In this document: piece after piece, positions 20,392 to 30,155 of the stretch
How the letters are laid out: each line of letters opens with the position of its first letter
How positions within the stretch are numbered: position 1 is the stretch's first letter
From: an uncultured Flavobacteriales bacterium
Lineage (GTDB): Bacteria; Bacteroidota; Bacteroidia; Flavobacteriales_D; Crocinitomicaceae
NCBI GenBank assembly: GCA_913046365.1
Contig: CAJWRM010000001.1
Coordinates: 154,860 to 218,859, forward strand
Reading direction: 5' to 3'
Length of the DNA: 64,000 bases
The notes under the pieces: model-generated
What the model was told of the DNA's origin: nothing
The model's database searches: none
Seen by the model: the letters and a program-made list of their open reading frames with translations, nothing else
Program-made: the position numbers and the translations under genes

Positions 20392-21879
20392 TTATTTATT
20401 CCCACTCCTTTTCCAAGAAGAAGTGATGTATCGCGAGCTAAAATCCTTGTTCTTTAGATCTATTTCCCTGCTCCATATTTGTTCTATGGCTGCTTCTAGC
20501 GCCTCACCCTCTTCTTTCAATTCTTGATGCAATATAGTGGGATCTGGAAGATACTTTTGGATAAAGTTAGTATCAAAATCACCGCTTCTAAAGCTTGGAT
20601 GCTGAAGGACAAATTTTCCAAAATCTAAAGTGGTATTTACTCCCGATATTTGATAATTATCAATAGCATTTATGGTGTTCTCTATACATGTTTGACGATC
20701 TTCACCCCACACGACTAACTTCGCGAGCATGGGATCGTAATAAACTGGAATTTCCATACCCTCCTCAAAAGCGTCATCCACCCTTACATTCATTCCTGTC
20801 GGTCTTCTGTATTTATTCAGTGTTCCTATATCTGGGGTAAAACCGCTTCTTGCATCTTCCGCGTATACTCGGACTTCAATGGCATGACCATGAATGGCTA
20901 AATCATCCTGTCTGAGTGGAAGATTTTCTCCGCGTGCAACACGAATCTGCCATTCTACGAGATCAACTCCAGATATTTTTTCTGTTACAGGATGTTCCAC
21001 CTGCAAACGCGTATTCATTTCCAAAAAATAAAAATCTAAAGAAGCATCTAGTAGAAATTCTACTGTTCCTGCTCCAGAATAATTACATGCTTTACATACA
21101 GCCAATGCAGCAGCGCCCATTTCATCTCTCATTTTAGGGGTTAAGACAGCACTTGGGGCTTCTTCAACAACTTTTTGATGACGTCTCTGTACCGAACACT
21201 CTCTTTCAAACAAATGCACCATGTTTCCATGATTGTCAGCAAAAACTTGAATCTCTATATGTCGAGGTTTAGTTACAAACTTCTCAATAAAAACTGCATC
21301 ATCCGAAAAAGAAGACATGGCCTCATTTTGCGCCATCTGCATTTGTTCTTCAAACTCTTCTTCACCATGAACAAGACGCATACCCTTTCCTCCTCCTCCA
21401 GCTGAAGCTTTTATCAAAACGGGATATCCAATATCCTTGGCAATGGCCTTAGCTGCCTTTACATCTGTGATTGCCTCATCTACGCCAGGTACCAAAGGAA
21501 CGCCAAAGTCTTTAACCGCCTGCTTTGCCTTTAGCTTATCTCCCATAACCTCCATAGACTCAGGAGATGGACCTATAAGAATAACTCCAGCAGCTTTCAG
21601 TTTTCTAGCAAAATCAGCGTTTTCGGAAAGGAAGCCATAACCGGGATGCACTGCATCTACATTTAGTGCTTTGCAGGCTTCTATAATTTTATCTTGTCGC
21701 AGATAGCTTTCGGATGATGGACTCGCTCCTAAATGCACGGATTCATCAGCTTCTTTTACATGTGGTGCATTTTGATCTGCATCAGAGTAAACAGCCACAC
21801 TTTTAATGTTCATTTGTTTTAAGGATCGAATTACCCTTCTCGCAATTTCTCCTCTATTCGCTATTAATACTTTTTCCAT
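20392..21879 (-). CDS. accC: Biotin carboxylase subunit of an acetyl-/propionyl-CoA carboxylase
   Basis: MEKVLIANRGEIARRVIRSL, HPGYGFLSENADFA, KASAGGGGKGMR, RECSVQRRHQKVVEEAPS, FLEMNTRLQVEHPVTE. Confidence 0.93.
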   Translation of the reverse strand: MEKVLIANRGEIARRVIRSLKQMNIKSVAVYSDADQNAPHVKEADESVHLGASPSSESYLRQDKIIEACKALNVDAVHPGYGFLSENADFARKLKAAGVILIGPSPESMEVMGDKLKAKQAVKDFGVPLVPGVDEAITDVKAAKAIAKDIGYPVLIKASAGGGGKGMRLVHGEEEFEEQMQMAQNEAMSSFSDDAVFIEKFVTKPRHIEIQVFADNHGNMVHLFERECSVQRRHQKVVEEAPSAVLTPKMRDEMGAAALAVCKACNYSGAGTVEFLLDASLDFYFLEMNTRLQVEHPVTEKISGVDLVEWQIRVARGENLPLRQDDLAIHGHAIEVRVYAEDARSGFTPDIGTLNKYRRPTGMNVRVDDAFEEGMEIPVYYDPMLAKLVVWGEDRQTCIENTINAIDNYQISGVNTTLDFGKFVLQHPSFRSGDFDTNFIQKYLPDPTILHQELKEEGEALEAAIEQIWSREIDLKNKDFSSRYITSSWKRSGNK

Positions 21880-21891
21880 GTCTTATCGTTT

Positions 21892-24800
21892 TTAGGAATC
21901 TATTTTAGTGAGTTTGTTTTTATTCTTTCTTAAATACCTTCTTTTACTTTTCGGTCTGAAAATATCAAAAAAGTATTGAATAAGCTTAAAATCGTCAATA
22001 TTCGTAAAGTCTTCTTGATAGCTTAATCCTGCGCCTTGTGTCGATGGTTTTTGACCTGACTCGTCGGTACCAATATTATAGGGGTCTGATTCACTAAATG
22101 CCGTAGCACGAAAAGTACCGGATTCATTGATTAAATATTCTACAAAAAGGTCTCCAATTGGAATATAACTCGAGGTTTCACTAGAGCCTGTAGAATCCTC
22201 TTCTAAGCCAAAATTCCCTGAAACAATTAGACGGTCATTGAAAAACCTTTTAGAAATACCAAATTCTATCAAATCTATACCAACTAAATCATTGTCCATA
22301 ATAGAGTTGAAATTTAAGTCGTATTCCTGACTAACCTCACTTAACAAGGCATTCACTTGTGATTCTGCAAGATCTTTAGCTGCCGATGCATGCGCTTCAA
22401 TGGAACTATTGAGCGGCTGGAAAGAGCGTAGTAAAAGAAGTGAGAAAAACTGTTTGCTCAACTCACTTTCTTCACTGATTACCTCATTGAGTAAGGTCTT
22501 TCCTGTTTCCGGTGCATTAGGGGCCTTTATATCAAAGCTAATTTGGGGTGCCATCAATGTCTCATCAAGGTTCAGATAACAATCTATTTTTTGATTCTTC
22601 ATTTGTCTACTTTCTTGCTCTGACATTACGATCTCAGGAGCCAAATCTTTTAGTGAAACCTTAGGGATTGAAAAAGAAGTCACCAAATCAATATCTGCAT
22701 CATATGGGTTTCCTGTCCAAGAAATTGTTGAACCCTTCTCAATGTCAAACTTTTGTTTGATAACGCCCATTGCAAAATTATAGTTGCTACCCTCTGAAAT
22801 TTTATAGGTACCGTTTAAATCAATTTTATAAAAAGGATCAAGTTTCATATTTATATTTCCGGAGCCATGCGCTAGAATCTGATCTCCAATTGAAGGGTCA
22901 AAAATAATATTGAGCTGCGCTTTTGGGTTTAGGTTAAAGTTTAAATCCAAATCTAATCCTGTAAAATCAAACTTTTTTTCGAGTTCTGAGCTTAACTCTA
23001 GATTACTTTTAAATTGTACAAACTCAAAATCTTCATCAATATCGGAAGAACCATACATAGGAAAGTTGATTACCGTGTTTTCTTGAGTCGTCATGTTTAC
23101 GGTAATCGTCATATTTTCACCATATCCTGAAATATTAGCATCCCCACGTCCATATACTTTACCAAAATAAGAGTCTCCATCTTGATATTCCGTATCAAGG
23201 ATTAAAAACTGATTCAGAGGCGCATACCCAAAAGGGAAACTTGTTCGCCACTTAGTAATGTCATTTTCAAAATTGATTTGAACGTCATAAGACCAATCGA
23301 GAAAATTAGAATGAAATACTGAACCTGTAATTGAACCTGTATTACCCTCTGGGTCTGTAAACGGAACGTTATTTAGAGCAAAGAGCTCTTCATCTATGTC
23401 AATCTTACCATCCACGTAGTAATCTACCCCAAGTAATTCAATCTTGACATGAACGTCATCCAGTGTCAAATCCCCCTTAAGTTTGGGCTCATACCATTTT
23501 CCATTCACATGAACAGAACCGTCCAAATTTCCAGTTATGTTATTCATTAGCTCAGGATCCAATAAGACATTTATAAATGATACATCCGTATTGTCAAAGC
23601 TCAAATCCACTTCGAGATTATTATCTCTCGTGAAATAATCTCCTGTCAGATTAAATGTCGTCAATCCATCTACCTTCAAATCCCCTTTCAAATCAATGGA
23701 GTTTTTCTCTCTATCCCAAGTTGTTTTAAGCGACATGTCCCCTATTGACTCTTCAGCCAAATGAAATCCTTCTAAACTTAACTTGCCTGTATAATTAAAA
23801 TTATCAGTGGGGTTCGTAAATTTAGACTCTCCAGAAAGCAATCCTTCCAAACTTCTCTCTAAACCAAGAATTGAACTTATTTCTGAAACGTCAACATTTT
23901 CAATATTCACATATAAAGTATCAAAGTCATTTTCAGACAAACAACCTTCGATTCTAATATTTTGTTCTACTCTATTTAGTTCAAATTTTTCTACGTGGAG
24001 ATCTTCAGTAGTAATAGAAAATTCAGACTCATTAACAATTGCCCAGCGAATAGAGTCCAAGGAAAAGAAAGAAGGTTGTAGTAAAATTTTTACATGATCT
24101 TGATCATGAATCGTTGTTTCCCAATCTACCTTGGAATATTCCTCTGTTCCTCGCTCCCATGACAATTGACTTTCTAATAACCCTTCAGAACCATGGGTGT
24201 AAAACTCAATCAAATTAAACCTTAAAGAATCTTTATACGACATGAAATCTACAAGGTAATCGGCAAATATACTGTCACTATGTAGTCTTTGTGCTCCAGT
24301 AAGGCCACTTATTAAAATATCATTTATTCTAATTTCGGAAGACTCAACATCTAAATCTAGATCTCTTGAAAAAGCATTATACTTCCCAACAATCTTAGAC
24401 GATGAATCTACATAAAGTCCTGGTACAAAAAAATTGAGCAAGTGATCCGAGGATTTACCAATTATATTAAATTCAACAGTATGATCCATACGTTCATAGG
24501 AAGAAAGTATTTCATTTTCCTTTCCGACTTTTATACTTGGTAAGATAACCGCTAGGTCGTTGTAAAAATTTGAAACTAAAGCATCCCATTCAAAATTACC
24601 GCTTATTTGCGCATCAAAGAATGTGCTTTCTAAAGTATAGCGGTACATTTCCTCTTCAGAAAAAACGCCAATATCTAAATGACTTGTTTTTAAAGAGTCC
24701 ATCCCTCGGAAATAAACCAAATCATCACACATAACATGCCCTCCCCAATCTAAATCTGTTTTTCCATTCAAATCAAATCTTATATTTCCCATAAAAAAGG

Positions 24801-26442
24801 ACGTGTCCTGAGTGTAGTTCAAAGCATCTAAATCTAATTGATTAACTTGAATCTCGCCTTTATAATTAGGAGATGACAAATCTATTGCTGTCAACAATTC
24901 CACATCAACTGCTGCTTCTTTAATCATTAATTGGAGATCAAGCAAGTCATTTTTAATTGAGCTTCCGTCAATAGATATACCAGAGACCGGGTAATTATTC
25001 ACATCAAAGCGCGTTACGGACCCTTTACTAATATCGACCTCGAATTCTCCAGAGTTATCCCAACGAAAAGTTGGACGAAAAGACCCAACAACTATACCCA
25101 GCTGATTCTGGTTTAAGAAAGAACCTAGCGCAAACTCACTAATAATTAAAGGAGAAACAAACTCCTTAACAGGTAGCATAGACCATCCTGTTATTTCCTT
25201 TGTCAATACCATTTGCTCTTGCAGTTGAAGCCGACCATAATTTGATTCAATAGCCAAAGCTTCAATGTTCACTTTATTGAGATTACCCTGCAAAGTGAGG
25301 TCTGTGAATGATATAAATTCATGCTTTAGAATAGAAGCCATTTGAAGAGGCTCAACACCAATAGGTAAGACAAATCCCTCGACATCTTTAAAATCTATAT
25401 ATGCGTTCCTAATTTGTTGTTTAACAATTTCATTTGCGCCCTTTGAAAAATCAGGGAGCTGAAAATCTCCTTTAACAAAAGATTTATCACCAAAGGATAA
25501 CTCTAGATTATTGACCTCAAGATTGGTTACTGAATTTAGGACTTCCCCTTTGAGCATAACATTATCTGACATGCCCTCCATAGAGGGTACAAAATAAGCC
25601 AGCTCGCTCAAAGAAAGACGAGAATCATTTAAAATAGAATTGAATAATACTGAGTCTTCAAAAGAACGAAAAGCAGACCATTGGTTGTAATTCAGTTCAA
25701 ATAGAGGAATATCAATTTCAGAATGCTTCGTATTCATTTTAAGGCCCGACAACTGAAGCTGCTTATCGCTAATTCGAAGCTTGGAACTCATCTCAGTGAG
25801 TACCAATCCACTTTTTTCAGAAAAGTTCAGATCCATTATGTTTGCTGTAATACCCGGTCCATCTATGATAAAATCATTTAATGATAGTGCAAATTTATTC
25901 AGCTCGATATGATTAAAATCTACACCATAACCCCTATTTTTGGCACCAATATTTTGATAGCTAAATGAGAGATTGTCAATTTTCAACTGGTCTATTTTGA
26001 ATTTCCCACTTTTAGTAGTTTGATCAGAATCTGAAGAAAAATAATCAATCAAAAACTGAAAGTTAGAAGTTCCATTTTCCACATCTCTATTGATGTTTAG
26101 ACCTCCTCCATTTAAAGAGACCTTTTTTAGAATTACCTCTTCTTGAAATAGCGCATTTTGGTCCATTTCAATTTTTAGTTCTTTAATAAATAGAAGTTGA
26201 TCGTTTTCACGGTCTTTAACAGATACATTCTTGACATAAATCTTATCGAATAAAGCTATGTCAACTTTACCGACATATAATTCAGCTTTCAACTCATCTG
26301 ATAAATAAGAAGTTGCATATGCTCCGATATGGGTTTGAACATAAGAACTACGTATGGCAAAAACGAAAAAGAGAATAGCGATTAGAATCCATTCAGCGGA
26401 TATACTAACACTACGACCTAATATTTTCAGTAACTTTGACAT
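21892..26442 (-). CDS. tamB: TamB-type translocation/assembly module protein
   Basis: ~1500 aa, N-terminal TM, long beta-repeat region, C-terminal DUF490-like (GSNYNFAMGVIKQKFDIEKGSTISWTGNPYDADIDL). ATG at 26442 preferred over the upstream start. Confidence 0.87.
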   Translation of the reverse strand: MSKLLKILGRSVSISAEWILIAILFFVFAIRSSYVQTHIGAYATSYLSDELKAELYVGKVDIALFDKIYVKNVSVKDRENDQLLFIKELKIEMDQNALFQEEVILKKVSLNGGGLNINRDVENGTSNFQFLIDYFSSDSDQTTKSGKFKIDQLKIDNLSFSYQNIGAKNRGYGVDFNHIELNKFALSLNDFIIDGPGITANIMDLNFSEKSGLVLTEMSSKLRISDKQLQLSGLKMNTKHSEIDIPLFELNYNQWSAFRSFEDSVLFNSILNDSRLSLSELAYFVPSMEGMSDNVMLKGEVLNSVTNLEVNNLELSFGDKSFVKGDFQLPDFSKGANEIVKQQIRNAYIDFKDVEGFVLPIGVEPLQMASILKHEFISFTDLTLQGNLNKVNIEALAIESNYGRLQLQEQMVLTKEITGWSMLPVKEFVSPLIISEFALGSFLNQNQLGIVVGSFRPTFRWDNSGEFEVDISKGSVTRFDVNNYPVSGISIDGSSIKNDLLDLQLMIKEAAVDVELLTAIDLSSPNYKGEIQVNQLDLDALNYTQDTSFFMGNIRFDLNGKTDLDWGGHVMCDDLVYFRGMDSLKTSHLDIGVFSEEEMYRYTLESTFFDAQISGNFEWDALVSNFYNDLAVILPSIKVGKENEILSSYERMDHTVEFNIIGKSSDHLLNFFVPGLYVDSSSKIVGKYNAFSRDLDLDVESSEIRINDILISGLTGAQRLHSDSIFADYLVDFMSYKDSLRFNLIEFYTHGSEGLLESQLSWERGTEEYSKVDWETTIHDQDHVKILLQPSFFSLDSIRWAIVNESEFSITTEDLHVEKFELNRVEQNIRIEGCLSENDFDTLYVNIENVDVSEISSILGLERSLEGLLSGESKFTNPTDNFNYTGKLSLEGFHLAEESIGDMSLKTTWDREKNSIDLKGDLKVDGLTTFNLTGDYFTRDNNLEVDLSFDNTDVSFINVLLDPELMNNITGNLDGSVHVNGKWYEPKLKGDLTLDDVHVKIELLGVDYYVDGKIDIDEELFALNNVPFTDPEGNTGSITGSVFHSNFLDWSYDVQINFENDITKWRTSFPFGYAPLNQFLILDTEYQDGDSYFGKVYGRGDANISGYGENMTITVNMTTQENTVINFPMYGSSDIDEDFEFVQFKSNLELSSELEKKFDFTGLDLDLNFNLNPKAQLNIIFDPSIGDQILAHGSGNINMKLDPFYKIDLNGTYKISEGSNYNFAMGVIKQKFDIEKGSTISWTGNPYDADIDLVTSFSIPKVSLKDLAPEIVMSEQESRQMKNQKIDCYLNLDETLMAPQISFDIKAPNAPETGKTLLNEVISEESELSKQFFSLLLLRSFQPLNSSIEAHASAAKDLAESQVNALLSEVSQEYDLNFNSIMDNDLVGIDLIEFGISKRFFNDRLIVSGNFGLEEDSTGSSETSSYIPIGDLFVEYLINESGTFRATAFSESDPYNIGTDESGQKPSTQGAGLSYQEDFTNIDDFKLIQYFFDIFRPKSKRRYLRKNKNKLTKIDS

Positions 26443-26471
26443 CCAAAGAGTATTACAAAAATAACAATCTT

Positions 26472-27491
26472 TTGAGTGGAAAACACACAACCATTTTAGG
26501 AATAGAATCCTCCTGTGACGATACCTCTGCAGCCATTCTTTGTGGAAACAAAATCATGGCGAATTGTGTTGCAACGCAGCATATACATCAAAAATATGGG
26601 GGTGTTGTACCTGAGCTGGCAAGCCGCGCACATCAAGAGCAAATTGTTCCGATTATAAAAGAGGCCCTTGTTAATGCTAAAATTGAGCTCAAAGATATTG
26701 ACGCTATCGCTTTTACTCGTGGTCCTGGTTTAATGGGCAGCCTTGTTGTAGGCGTATCTTTCGCAAAAGCATTGTCGCTTGTAATGAAAAAACCGCTTAT
26801 TGATGTGAACCATATGAAGGCACACGTTTTAGCGCACTTTATAGAAGTAGAGGGAACTACGGCCCCTGGTTTCCCTTTTTTATGTTTAACCGTTTCCGGA
26901 GGACACACACAAATTGTCGAGGTCCATGGACCAAATGATATGAACGTTATTGGAACTACAATAGACGATGCAGCTGGAGAAGCTTTTGACAAAGCAGCAA
27001 AAATGTTAGGAATTGATTACCCCGGTGGGCCAGAGCTGGATAAAATTGCAGAAGAAGGGAATCCTGAAAAATTCTCTTTTGCCAAACCGCGAATAAAAAA
27101 TTTAGATTTTAGCTTTAGCGGATTAAAAACCTCCATTTTATATAAAATAAGGGACCTATCTATTGAAAATCCTGACTTTATAAAAGAAAACAAAATAGAT
27201 TTATGTGCTTCGATTAGAAAGAGCATTGTGGATATTTTATTGGAAAAATTACTCAAGGCATCGAAAGATAAGGGAATTAAAACCCTAGCTATAGCCGGAG
27301 GAGTTTCTGCGAATCGGGAACTCAGAAGAAGGTTACTATCTCTTGACCAAAATGGGTATCGAGTCCACATTCCGAGATTCGAATACTGTACCGACAATGC
27401 AGCTATGGTTGCGATTGCAGGAAAATTTGCTTTTGAACGTGGTGAATTTGCCTCACAGAACGTTTCTGCAGACCCTAGGCTTAAATGGTAA
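26472..27491 (+). CDS. tsaD: tRNA N6-adenosine threonylcarbamoyltransferase
   Basis: ILGIESSCDDTSAAIL, NHMKAHVLAHF, LTVSGGHTQIV, DDAAGEAFDKAAKMLG, YPGGPELDKIA, FSFSGLKTSI; start is TTG (26436 or 26472), no ATG before the conserved N-terminus. Confidence 0.95.
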   Translation: MSGKHTTILGIESSCDDTSAAILCGNKIMANCVATQHIHQKYGGVVPELASRAHQEQIVPIIKEALVNAKIELKDIDAIAFTRGPGLMGSLVVGVSFAKALSLVMKKPLIDVNHMKAHVLAHFIEVEGTTAPGFPFLCLTVSGGHTQIVEVHGPNDMNVIGTTIDDAAGEAFDKAAKMLGIDYPGGPELDKIAEEGNPEKFSFAKPRIKNLDFSFSGLKTSILYKIRDLSIENPDFIKENKIDLCASIRKSIVDILLEKLLKASKDKGIKTLAIAGGVSANRELRRRLLSLDQNGYRVHIPRFEYCTDNAAMVAIAGKFAFERGEFASQNVSADPRLKW

Positions 27492-27587
27492 GCGTCAAGC
27501 CTTTAAATTGTTTATTTAAATAAATATTGTAATTTGGAAATACTACTCTCACCAAATGAAACTAGAAATATTAATCGAAACATAGGA

Positions 27588-28037
27588 ATGAAATTTCTTT
27601 TCCAGGTATGCTTCAGCTTTTTTGGGTTTACCGCGATTTGTCAAGAACATGTGCATTGGCAAGCGGATATCGTAGATAGAAATGAACGTTACATACCGAT
27701 TCAAGTTTCTGCAGAAATTGAACCTGGATGGCACCTTTATTCAGCTGAGACGCCGAAAGATGCCGGTCCTATTCCAATAGGTTTTGAAATCCAAAAGAAT
27801 AGATTTGTTAAATTGAAAATGCCTTTTGTTGAAAAAACAAAAGCGATCAAGAAATTTGATGCCAATTTTGACTCTGATGTTTATATATTTGAAGACAAAT
27901 TCCTTGGGGAGTTTAAAGTCAAGTCGAAAAAAGACACAATACTATCGATGATAGTTACCTATATGATCTGCAATGAGGTAATGTGTCTCCCGCCGATTGA
28001 TGAAACACTCTCCATAAAATTAGATACAAATGAATAA
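27588..28037 (+). CDS. Standalone DsbD N-terminal (alpha) domain-like secreted protein
   Basis: Signal peptide; HWQADIVDRNERYIPIQVSAEIEPGWHLYS ... TYMICNEVMCLPP; the same layout begins the downstream DsbD. Confidence 0.78.
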   Translation: MKFLFQVCFSFFGFTAICQEHVHWQADIVDRNERYIPIQVSAEIEPGWHLYSAETPKDAGPIPIGFEIQKNRFVKLKMPFVEKTKAIKKFDANFDSDVYIFEDKFLGEFKVKSKKDTILSMIVTYMICNEVMCLPPIDETLSIKLDTNE

Positions 28038-30138
28038 GTTTTTTACACTTTTGCTTTTCGCTTTTTTCACAATTACGAGCGGAATTACTTTTTCTCAAAT
28101 TGAATTACCTGAAGACAAGGTAAAGGCATCGATTAGCTTGAATCAGGATGACTGCAGTCTAGAAGTTATAGTTGACGTTGATATTGTTGAAGGTTGGCAC
28201 ATTAACTCACATGTTCTTCCAGAAGGTTCTTTCTCGATCCCAACAAATATAACCGTTGAAAAAAGCAACAACTATAAGTTTAGAGATGGGATTATTGAGC
28301 CTAAGCCCATACTAGAATTCGACGAAATGGCAGATGAAATGATGAGCTACCATCATCATAAGTTCACCTTAAAAAAGAAAATCACCTCAAAAGCAAGAAA
28401 AGATTATGTGCTTAAAGGTGTCTTTTCCTTTCAAACGTGTAACGAGGTCAAATGCTTACCGGAATACGAACAGCCTTTTGAGCTAAAAGTAAAGGCTTGT
28501 GGGCCAGTCATGGAGCTCAGAGATGATGTTGAGCCCGCAACAGATATCAATGGAACAGATGAAGCATTAGAAGGTCATAGTGATGAAACAGAAGAAACAA
28601 ATAAAGTAGAAAATATTGAAGAACCCGAAACCAAAGACCTCGGCGTTGAAGCATCAGTAGCAGTAAAGAGTAAAGACTCAAAAGAGAAACCTAAATCCTT
28701 CTGGCTCATCTTCATTATCTCATTTTTAAGTGGTTTTGCTGCTTTACTGACGCCTTGTGTATTTCCTATGATTCCAATGACCGTCAGCTTTTTTACAAAG
28801 CAAAGTAAATCTAAAGCACAAGGCATTAGAAATGCATTATTTTATGGGTTATCAATCATTTTGATTTATGTTCTTTTGGGAACACTTGTGACAAGTATTT
28901 TTGGATATGATGCACTGAATGCTTTATCTACAGACGTAACCTTCAACCTTATATTCTTTCTCTTGTTAATTGTATTTGCTTTCTCTTTCATGGGAGCATT
29001 TGAGATAAGATTACCCAGCTCTTGGCTCAATAAAGCGGATCAAGCCTCTGATAAAGGTGGTATTATTGGTATCTTTTTTATGGCTCTGGCCCTAGCACTT
29101 GTATCTTTCTCTTGTACTGGTCCAATCGTAGGTACATTACTCGTTGAATCTGCAACAATAGGAGGAATGGCTCCATTTATTGGGATGTTTGGTTTCTCTC
29201 TTGCCCTTGCGCTTCCTTTTGGCTTGTTTGCCGCATTCCCAGGTTGGATGAATTCACTGCCAAAATCTGGGGGCTGGTTAAATACTGTAAAAGTTGTTCT
29301 TGGATTTTTAGAATTCGCATTTGCTTTCAAATTCCTTTCGAATGCAGATCTTGTCGTTGATGCACACCTATTGGAAAGAGAATTATTTATAGCGATATGG
29401 ATTGGCGTTTTCTTAGCTTTAAGCTTATATCTTTTCGGTTTCATCAGAATGCCACATGATAGCCCAGTAGAATATTTATCCGTTGGACGAACAATGCTAG
29501 GACTGTCGTCACTCATATTTGTCATCTATCTTCTTCCAGGGATGTGGGGTGCGCCTCTAAATTTGATTAGCGGGTTCCCTCCTCCTACAACCTACAGTGA
29601 ATCTCCTCAAGGAGTCGGTGGTGGTAGTGTGAGTGCACCAGCACATATTGAAGGAGAGGATACGCATCCTGGACCACACAATCTACCTCTATTCCATGAT
29701 TATGACAAGGCATTGGCATATGCTAAAAAAGTCGGAAAACCATTATTCATTGACTTTACAGGAAAGGCTTGTGTAAATTGTCGTAAAATGGAAGGAAACG
29801 TTTGGGGGAAACCAGGTGTTATCGATATTCTAAGGGATAAGGTTGTTATTGTTTCATTATATGTTGATGACAAAACCGACCTCCCGGAATCAGAACACAA
29901 AACAGTCGAATATGCGCCGGGAAAATTCAAAGAGATTACCCAAGTTGGACATAAATGGTCTTATTTCCAGGCGAATAAGTATAAAAAGAATACGCAGCCT
30001 TATTATATAATGATTGGTCCTAACGGAGAGGACCTGAGCAATGGAGGGGCAGATTATGAACACCATGGAAAAACCTCCTTATTTAAAAAGTGGTTGGATG
30101 AGGGCATGATTGCATATAAAAAAGCGAGTTCTAATTAA
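28030..30138 (+). CDS. dsbD: Thiol:disulfide interchange protein DsbD
   Basis: N-term domain with CNEVKCLPE, TM core GFAALLTPCVFPMIPMTVSFF / SFSCTGPIVGTLL, C-term thioredoxin-like GKACVNCRKME. Confidence 0.94.
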   Translation: MNKFFTLLLFAFFTITSGITFSQIELPEDKVKASISLNQDDCSLEVIVDVDIVEGWHINSHVLPEGSFSIPTNITVEKSNNYKFRDGIIEPKPILEFDEMADEMMSYHHHKFTLKKKITSKARKDYVLKGVFSFQTCNEVKCLPEYEQPFELKVKACGPVMELRDDVEPATDINGTDEALEGHSDETEETNKVENIEEPETKDLGVEASVAVKSKDSKEKPKSFWLIFIISFLSGFAALLTPCVFPMIPMTVSFFTKQSKSKAQGIRNALFYGLSIILIYVLLGTLVTSIFGYDALNALSTDVTFNLIFFLLLIVFAFSFMGAFEIRLPSSWLNKADQASDKGGIIGIFFMALALALVSFSCTGPIVGTLLVESATIGGMAPFIGMFGFSLALALPFGLFAAFPGWMNSLPKSGGWLNTVKVVLGFLEFAFAFKFLSNADLVVDAHLLERELFIAIWIGVFLALSLYLFGFIRMPHDSPVEYLSVGRTMLGLSSLIFVIYLLPGMWGAPLNLISGFPPPTTYSESPQGVGGGSVSAPAHIEGEDTHPGPHNLPLFHDYDKALAYAKKVGKPLFIDFTGKACVNCRKMEGNVWGKPGVIDILRDKVVIVSLYVDDKTDLPESEHKTVEYAPGKFKEITQVGHKWSYFQANKYKKNTQPYYIMIGPNGEDLSNGGADYEHHGKTSLFKKWLDEGMIAYKKASSN

Positions 30139-30155
30139 AACTAGCGTTGTAGTTC

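Noticed and set aside
29040-29525. 161-aa minus-strand ORF antisense to dsbD
   Set aside because: Shadow of the dsbD transmembrane region; no family motifs
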